From assembly GCA_027596195.1 (NCBI GenBank), contig JADGJG010000749.1:1-13062 (forward strand): 13,062 bases of DNA. The letters are read 5' to 3'. The DNA comes from Podochytrium sp. JEL0797 (lineage: Eukaryota > Chytridiomycota > Chytridiomycetes > Chytridiales > Chytriomycetaceae). The notes under the pieces are model-generated. The model did not search any database and was not told the origin of the DNA. It saw only the letters and a list, made by a program, of their open reading frames with translations. Of the stretch, positions 7,571 to 13,062 are shown one piece after another (the stretch's first letter is position 1; every line of letters starts with the position of its first letter). A program made the translations under genes and the position numbers.

Positions 7571-10500
7571 TCAAACCACTTTGCGACTCCTCGACAATTT
7601 CACCACTTTAGAAGGTTCATTCAGCGTCAAACTCCCAACCTCATTGCCTCTCGTGCTCTTGAGCTCCCCAAATCTAACATTCACTTTACTCAAGTGCTGC
7701 TCCAACGAAATCCGACCGATATCGTTCCCCCGAATCGTTGTCACAAGGTCACTATCGCGCATGTAATAAATTGTCCGCAATGGATCGTCAATCATTTGAA
7801 CACATCGATCGATATGCTCTCCACCTATGAAATAATGAAATAAGAAAAAAGAGAGAGAGAGAGAAAGAGAATTTACCTCCGACAACCAACAGCCAAGCCG
7901 AAGTCACGACAACCATCATGGTCGTCCCACATATCAACAACACAAGCAAGATGGTCGCAATCAAGGCTGGAGCCTCAATTGTCCCCAGGCCTGCGGTCCC
8001 CATATATGGGCAAAGCTCGTTAATTGCCCCACCATTGTTCTGATCAAGCACATAATGCCCCACAATTCCGATTGCAGCCGAAACAGATCTCCACGTGATG
8101 GAAGGATCATACAACCCTGTGGTTGGGTTCATTCCCCAATCAAACAACTGAGCATACTTTGTAATCGCTACATCCGACTTCAAATCCGTGCTGTTGAGAA
8201 CCATTTGCACCCCACGCGCGATATCTTGCGTAATGTCCTGATATGTTGTTTCCGACTCTCCAAAAGCGTGGTGAATGACTCCAAAATCAAGAGACAGACT
8301 GTTGGCCTGAGTGAGCGAGATTCCTCCGACCGTCATTTTTGAGATTCCTACTGGCACAATCACACCCCAAATATCTGTGATGTACAACATTTGGATTTCG
8401 GCTGCACCCGAAACTACAGTGAACTGGCACTCTTGCGTGAGGTCGTGTTGCGTGTATTCCTTCCATCCATGCGTTCCAGCGGGCATTGTGATTTGGATTC
8501 CGGCGGTATAAACCGACCCCCACATTTGTTGAAACAGGATCTGACTCGTGGATTTGGTCGTGTTGTGGGCGTGACTGACGGTTGCATTGTTGCATGTGGT
8601 TTGAATCATGTAGGCGACCCCGGGACCTTCCATTTGGAAATTGACGGCTGGAGAAAATAACGGGATGGAAGGAGTTCCTCCAATAATCCCGCTCGCCATG
8701 GGTAGACCATATTCGTAGATGGTTGCAAACTCCAAATCAGCATCCACCCATGTGGACAAGTCGTTGGTGGTGAAAATGAAGGGTTGATTGTACTGAAGTG
8801 GAGAACACGCATAATTCCCGAGATAAGTGGCCACAGGAGACCAGTCCATTAGGAAACTAAGGATCCACAGCCCGCATTCAATCATCACCAAGACGCCCAG
8901 AAACATGCGATTGATGGAGCGGCACCCTTGTGGGTTCACAAACGCGACGTCCGTGAGAGGAATCCCCTTCTTTTCATTCTTCATTTCAAGAGCAGCGAAG
9001 CCCTTCTTGACCAAGTGAGACAGCTCCCATCCAAGAGCGAGCAGGAGCTTACCCTGCAACGCCACGACCGCGTGAATCAGATTATAAAACCTGATGGACG
9101 GCAGTGTTGAATTCAACACGCATTGAAGTACATAAAAAATAGACCCAAAGACGATGCCTTGACTCAATGCGACTGAGAATATAACGTTTCTGGAGCTGTC
9201 CAAGACACTGCGGTAAACACGATAGTACTCAGACTCAAGAACCTTTCTTTCCATTACACGCCATCGTTCAAGAAGTTTTCCGAGCGTTGTGTCGTTGAAC
9301 GTTGCATTGCTGACGTTAGAGCCCAGGGTTCCTTTGGACATGTTGGAGCCAATGGATTCCATCGTGGCCATGCTTTCGTTGACAACAACGCGCTCGAGTT
9401 TTACAGGTTCCGAGCTACCCTCGCTGTATTTCTTGCGGGGTTTGTCTTCTTTTTCGTCGCTGCTACTGCTGCTGTCACTGCTGTCTGGTTTTTTCTGCTT
9501 TTGTCTTGACGCTTCCGAGACGACGGAATCCTTGCGAAAAGAATCTGGTGTTGCCTGGTCATGGAATGACGAGACAGATAAGTAGAGATTGGAACCTGAT
9601 TTGTTGTCCTCCTAATACCAAGTTAAGAAGGTAATGTTTTTGTTGAAGTTTGAAAATTTCTTACCTGCAGTTGGAACTGAACAGGATTGGCGCGTCGAGT
9701 CCCATGCGACAATTGTTCCATGCTCGATTTTAAAATATGCTTGAGTTTAATGCCCGACGAAGTAGTTTCTACAACCGAGAGGTCGCTTTGCGGCTTCACC
9801 ACCACGACTTCGGGGATCGTGTCGGACTGTTGGGGTGGGGGCGGTGCTGCTGATACACCAGGATCGGAAAGTAACACTCCATTAATGGAATCTGGAGATA
9901 ACTTCGTTTTGGAACTCCTGTGCATCATTTGGAAGTGAGGGATCGAGAAGCGAGCTTTTCTCTCGCCTTCCGGATGGGTCTGATCAGACGGGGTCGCTGT
10001 CTCCGTCTTGGATTTCCCACCGACAGATTGGGGCTCATTTTGAGGTTTGGTATCGCCAGTTGTTGAATCTCTGGACGATCGCTTGGAGTGTGATTGAGGT
10101 TTCAGCTCCACTTCCAGCTCAATCTTTTCGGACGGAGTGGCTTTCAGACTGACCGACGCGTGCTCATTTTGAGGCTGGGTTGTAGAGTCTCTAGTTTTTT
10201 TGGGATGCGAATGAGGTTTGAGCTCCACTTCCAGCTCGACCTTTTCGGACGGAGTGGCTTTCCGACCAACCGACGCGTTTCCCTTTTCTGTGGGATGCCC
10301 ATTGTACCCTGTGGAATCTCTGGAGGTTCGCTTGACGGGCAAATTTGCTTTGCGTTCATCTTCCGACTCGGTGGTTTCCTTTTCCGGCTTGTATTTTCGA
10401 CCATTATGAGAGTCTCTGGATGTTCGCGTCCCGGGTGAATGAGGTTTTCTCTCGACTTCCAACTCATTGGAAGTATTTTTGGATTTCCGATCGGCAAGCC

Positions 10501-10672
10501 CACTGTCGCGGTCCCTTTCGGACGCGGGGTGATCGGGCGACTTGCGCTCGAGAGAGTCAATTTTGGGTTTCGCATTGGCGGTGACGTTGCCATGAACATC
10601 TTGTTTCGTTTTGGAAGTTGGGGAGAAGTTGTTTGTTCGATTGAACACGGGGGAGGTGGGGAGGCTTGACAT
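7571..10672 (-). CDS. Four-pass membrane protein with repeat-rich cytosolic head and large ectodomain, unknown function
   Basis: Three exons (10672-9665, 9611-7877, 7824-7571) join across introns of 53 and 52 nt to 998 residues. The start is the first ATG in the frame; the upstream extension to 10762 begins only with TTG. Residues 1 to about 450 are hydrophilic and probably disordered, with Ser/Arg/Lys-rich repeats and an acidic serine cluster (SSDSSSSSDEKEDK). Hydrophobic segments lie at about 479-502, 514-534, 573-592 and 885-912. Between the third and fourth is a ~290-residue loop with sequons NAT, NTT and NST. Another sequon (NST) sits between segments one and two. Both place these loops outside, so the N-terminus and the 84-residue tail are cytosolic. 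I recognise no family; a receptor or sensor-like role is only a guess from topology. The gene shares a divergent promoter region with the BAF60 gene. Confidence 0.8.
10058..10465 (-). repeat. Degenerate protein repeats with RDS cores in the four-pass protein's N-terminal region
   Basis: Residues about 70-205 contain four units ending in a basic motif with a common RDS core: TRTSRDS (ends at 88), KRTSRDS (120), KKTRDS (163) and KRSSRDS (203). The last two share a longer unit, ATPSEK[VI]ELEVELKP, at 139-153 and 178-192, 39 residues apart. Several R-x-x-S or R-x-S contexts could be phosphorylated by basophilic kinases; that is inferred from motif only. Confidence 0.7.
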
Positions 10673-10860
10673 TTTTTGAAAACTTTGACTAATGTTTAGC
10701 TTCAACGAATCCAAAAGTGGGAGAGATGGATCACCTTGAAAGCAGTGGAGATTGGGGCTCAAAAGTTGAAGTCTGCCGCGGTCGCGATGGGATTGGCAAG
10801 GCGTTTTGGGTTGACAATTCCGCCTTGGGAGAAATTTGAAAAAAAAATTGAAAAAACACC
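10673..10860. promoter_or_regulatory. Divergent (bidirectional) promoter region
   Basis: Only 188 bp separate the ATG of the minus-strand membrane protein from the ATG of the plus-strand BAF60 gene, so the two promoters must share or overlap this space. It holds two ATTGG pentamers (inverted CCAAT) at 10751-10755 and 10792-10796, a CCGCGG/CGCG patch near 10776-10786, and A-rich runs (about 10840-10856) just before the BAF60 start. No clear TATA box is visible. Confidence 0.55.
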
Positions 10861-12494
10861 ATGCAGAATCGCTTTCCGCAACAGCTCACTGCGCAGCAGA
10901 TGCAGCAGATGCAGGTTCGGACACCCGTGTGTGTTTGATGTGCCTCTGACCCACACACTCGTCTGCAGCAAATGAACATGGGCATGCGGGCGGGCCAAAT
11001 GCCGATGATGTTTCCTGGGCAGATGCCGCCCGGGATGGGCATGCCGCCGCCGGGCATGATGATGGGAGGTGCGGGTGTGATGCCTGGCGCCAAGCGTGGT
11101 GCGGGGATGATGGGCGAGCTGGCGAGTGTGGTGCGTGTTTTGTTTATATTTATTTTATTTATTTTTAATTTAATCGCAGAAACGGCGCCGCCCACTCGAC
11201 CGCTCGCTCCCAACCCGCCTCGACTTTGTGCCCGAAGCGAAACTCTACGCCAATCTCCAAACGAGCGAAAAACACCTCGACTCGCTCGTTGCCGCCAAAA
11301 CCGCCGCCCTGCGTTCGTCCCTGCGTTCCCTGTCTTCTCGCACGTCCAAAACCCTGCGGCTGTTTGTCGCCAACACGGCCGTCCACCAGTTCCCGCCGCA
11401 GGGCGACGACCTGCTTGCCCAGCACACGCCCGCGTGGTCGCTCAAGGTGCACGGCGTGCTGGTCCACGAGGACGGATCCACTACTCCCGCGAAGCTGTCG
11501 GATCTGTGCAAATCCGTGTCCGTCAGGATCTTGCGCGATGCGCAGTTGTATGCCGACGGCGGGAATGCTGTCGAGTGGCGAAGGGGGGAGTCGGCGCAGG
11601 TTCAGGCGTTTGACGCGTTTGAGGTTACGAGGAATGGGGATAAGGACGTGGCTGTGAAAATTGCGATCGTGCTGGACGCGCCGGTGGAGATGTTCAAGCT
11701 CTCGAGCGAGCTGGCGAGCATTTTGAATGTGACGATGGAGTCGAAGGCAAACGCGGTCATGCGGTTGTGGCAGTACATCAAGGTTGGAGATGAATCTTGT
11801 TTTCGAGTGATTACACGGCTCTCGCTCCCAAATTTCTCGATTCCGTTTTTTAAACACAACCCATACAGACCCAGGGTCTCCAAGACATTGAAGACAAACG
11901 CATGATCAATTTCGACGAACCGCTGCAAAAGATCTTTCGCACAAAAAAAGTCCTCCTCACCCATCTTCCGGATCTTTTGTCGAGCCACTTTTCTGCACTG
12001 GATCCTGTGACTATCGATTACACGGTCAAAGTAGACCAGCCTGTCACTGTTTCGGATGTTGCATACGAGGTTGCAGTTGAGGTGGAAGATGCGGATGTGA
12101 TGGCGCGGATTGCCAAGGTTGTCGGGGGTGGCGATCCAGCCATGTTGAAGGAGATTTCGCAGATTGACGACGAGGTAATGTGTTCTCGTGTGTGCGTGTT
12201 TATTTGTGTGTCTTTTGCCCGCCGACACCACCGCTCCGCTCAACACGCGCCTCGCACATGCAGATCACAAAACTCGTGCAAAAAGTCACGCAGTGCAAGC
12301 ACAAGCGCGAATTCATGCTCGGATTCGCCAGGGACCCTGTGGGATTCTTGAACCAATGGGTGTCTTCGCAAACGCGAGATCTCGAGGTTGTACTCGGAGA
12401 TTCGCGCATCAACGCGGAAGAGGCGCGACGCGCGTCGTTCTACAAGGAGAATTGGGTGAATGAGGCAGTGTTCCATTATTTGAATTCGGTGTGA
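10861..12494 (+). CDS. SNF12: SWI/SNF or RSC complex BAF60-type subunit (SWIB domain)
   Basis: Five exons (10861-10914, 10969-11130, 11180-11782, 11869-12174, 12264-12494) join in frame, all introns phase 0, to 451 residues. The family (yeast Snf12/Swp73 and Rsc6, S. pombe Ssr3, animal BAF60/SMARCD) comprises accessory subunits of ATP-dependent chromatin remodellers. The Met/Gln/Gly/Pro-rich N-terminus (residues 1-70) is followed by KRRRPLDRSLPTRLDFVPEA and the conserved pre-SWIB region. The SWIB core is at about 243-314, with LWQYIK split by an intron from TQGLQDIEDKRMI and then FDEPLQKIF. The conserved C-terminal block is KREFMLGFARDPVGFLNQWV, with a final FYKENWVNEAVFHYL. Length is close to the family norm. 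The symbol is approximate: I cannot tell from one sequence whether it serves SWI/SNF, RSC or both. Confidence 0.93.
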
Positions 12495-12584
12495 GAGGGA
12501 GAGTGTTGTGGAGAAAAAGAAACGTGTGGTGCGGCAAGTTTTTTTTGCAAGATCTCCAAACTCCAAATTGGCGCTTCAACACAA

Positions 12585-13062
12585 ATGGACAGCAAAGAGT
12601 CTTCGCTCCTCGCGCAGCGACAGGCGCGGCTGCAGCTGACCCTCTCTGCCCTGGGCCAGCAGTGCCGACGCAACGTGGCCATTGACCGGCGACTGGTTGC
12701 GCTTCGCCAGGGGGGTCGGATTACGAACACCACTCCCGATATCTATGAGTTGCCGAACCCGCGCGTACGTAGTGAGATGGGGGGTGTGTGAGAGTGTGTG
12801 TGTGTGTAGGTGTGTGTGTGTGATGTAGAGGGACCGTGTGTGAGAGAGAGGAGATGAACGGAGGGAAGGGAGCGAAAGGGGACACACTGCGAAACTGCAC
12901 TACTCACACTTCCCTCTCCTAGCAACACTCCCGCCTTGTCCGCGCGCTTCTCGCCTCGCCGCACGCGCTGGCCCGCCTGCTGCCCCAAGCCTCTCTCAGG
13001 GAAATCGATCCACTCCTCGACACGGTCGTGTTTTCGCTGTTTGGAAACCAGTACAACCCCAG
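12585..13062 (+). CDS. Probable Ras GTPase-activating protein (fungal Gap1/IQGAP-like), 3' partial
   Basis: The first exon runs from the ATG at 12585 to 12764 (60 residues; donor GTACGT). The second starts at 12923 after a TAG acceptor and runs off the window, giving 106 complete codons. The first exon encodes a Gln/Arg/Leu-rich helix-like segment (RQARLQLTLSALGQQCRRNV). The second contains RLVRALLASPHALARLLPQA and LLDTVVFSLFGNQYNP. This resembles the stretch just before the catalytic RasGAP domain in fungal RasGAPs related to IQGAP, where a TVVF[ST]LYGNQY-type block precedes the REEHLLLxxF segment. The catalytic domain and its arginine finger lie beyond the right edge, so the call rests on short similarity. 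The start is 90 bp after the BAF60 stop, so the genes are tightly packed head to tail. Confidence 0.55.
12777..12855 (+). repeat. GT/GA microsatellite in the first intron of the RasGAP-like gene
   Basis: The 158-nt intron (12765-12922) is the longest complete one in the window. Much of its 5' half is (GT)n followed by (GA)n, with a G-run just after the donor. Its 3' half turns C/T-rich up to the TAG acceptor. The microsatellite accounts for most of the extra length over the usual 50-90 nt. Confidence 0.8.

Noticed and set aside
9623..9664. Read-through of the charged N-terminal exon into a separate 379-residue protein
   Set aside because: The last 13 codons are intron: CAG|GTAAGA is a strong donor, and the downstream TAG acceptor opens a frame continuing into the membrane part.
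10673..10762. Thirty-residue N-terminal extension of the four-pass membrane protein
   Set aside because: It begins at TTG and has no ATG before 10672. It would also use up most of the shared promoter space.
10736..10975. Plus-strand frame upstream of and overlapping the first BAF60 exon in another frame
   Set aside because: It reads through the promoter region and the first intron and is out of frame with the conserved Met/Gln-rich start; at most it is an upstream ORF.

Overview
This is a gene-dense eukaryotic window, most likely from a fungus and plausibly an early-diverging (chytrid-like) one. The grounds are many short introns (mostly 49-102 nt, with GT...AG ends), a fungal Rch1-type transporter, a fungal-style SWI/SNF BAF60 subunit, a RasGAP-like gene start and a long Ser/Thr-rich cell-surface protein with a GPI-type C-terminus. 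The lineage is an inference; no rRNA or other marker is present. No tRNA, rRNA, transposon or CRISPR array was seen.

Layout, left to right: (1) a C-rich intron tail with a run of 37 C (20-56), then the last three exons of an RCH1/SLC10A7-family membrane transporter (+, 117-1294, 5' end outside the window); (2) a 151-residue single-pass membrane protein of unknown function (+, 1454-1909); (3) a convergent intergenic region (1910-2208) with a near-pure G tract and a polypurine tract; (4) a nine-exon gene (-, 7205-2209) encoding about 1511 residues: signal peptide, four tandem Cys-rich domains with a DP[IV]Vx-PFxG core, about 750 residues of Ser/Thr-rich stalk, and a GPI-like tail; (5) a three-exon gene (-, 10672-7571) for a 998-residue four-pass membrane protein with a repeat-containing charged N-terminal region and a large, probably glycosylated ectodomain; (6) a 188-bp divergent promoter region; (7) a five-exon SWI/SNF BAF60/Swp73/Rsc6-type SWIB protein (+, 10861-12494); (8) the first two exons of a probable Ras GTPase-activating protein (+, from 12585, running off the right edge).

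All joined exons were built by hand from reading frame, splice consensus and, for the tandem domains, alignment between the copies. The housekeeping genes at the two ends (transporter, BAF60, RasGAP) are conserved. The middle 8.8 kb holds two lineage-specific-looking surface or membrane genes. The best candidate for something undescribed is the four-domain surface protein.

A second window-wide signal is a sawtooth strand composition: exons start C-rich and end G-rich on the sense strand, for genes on both strands.
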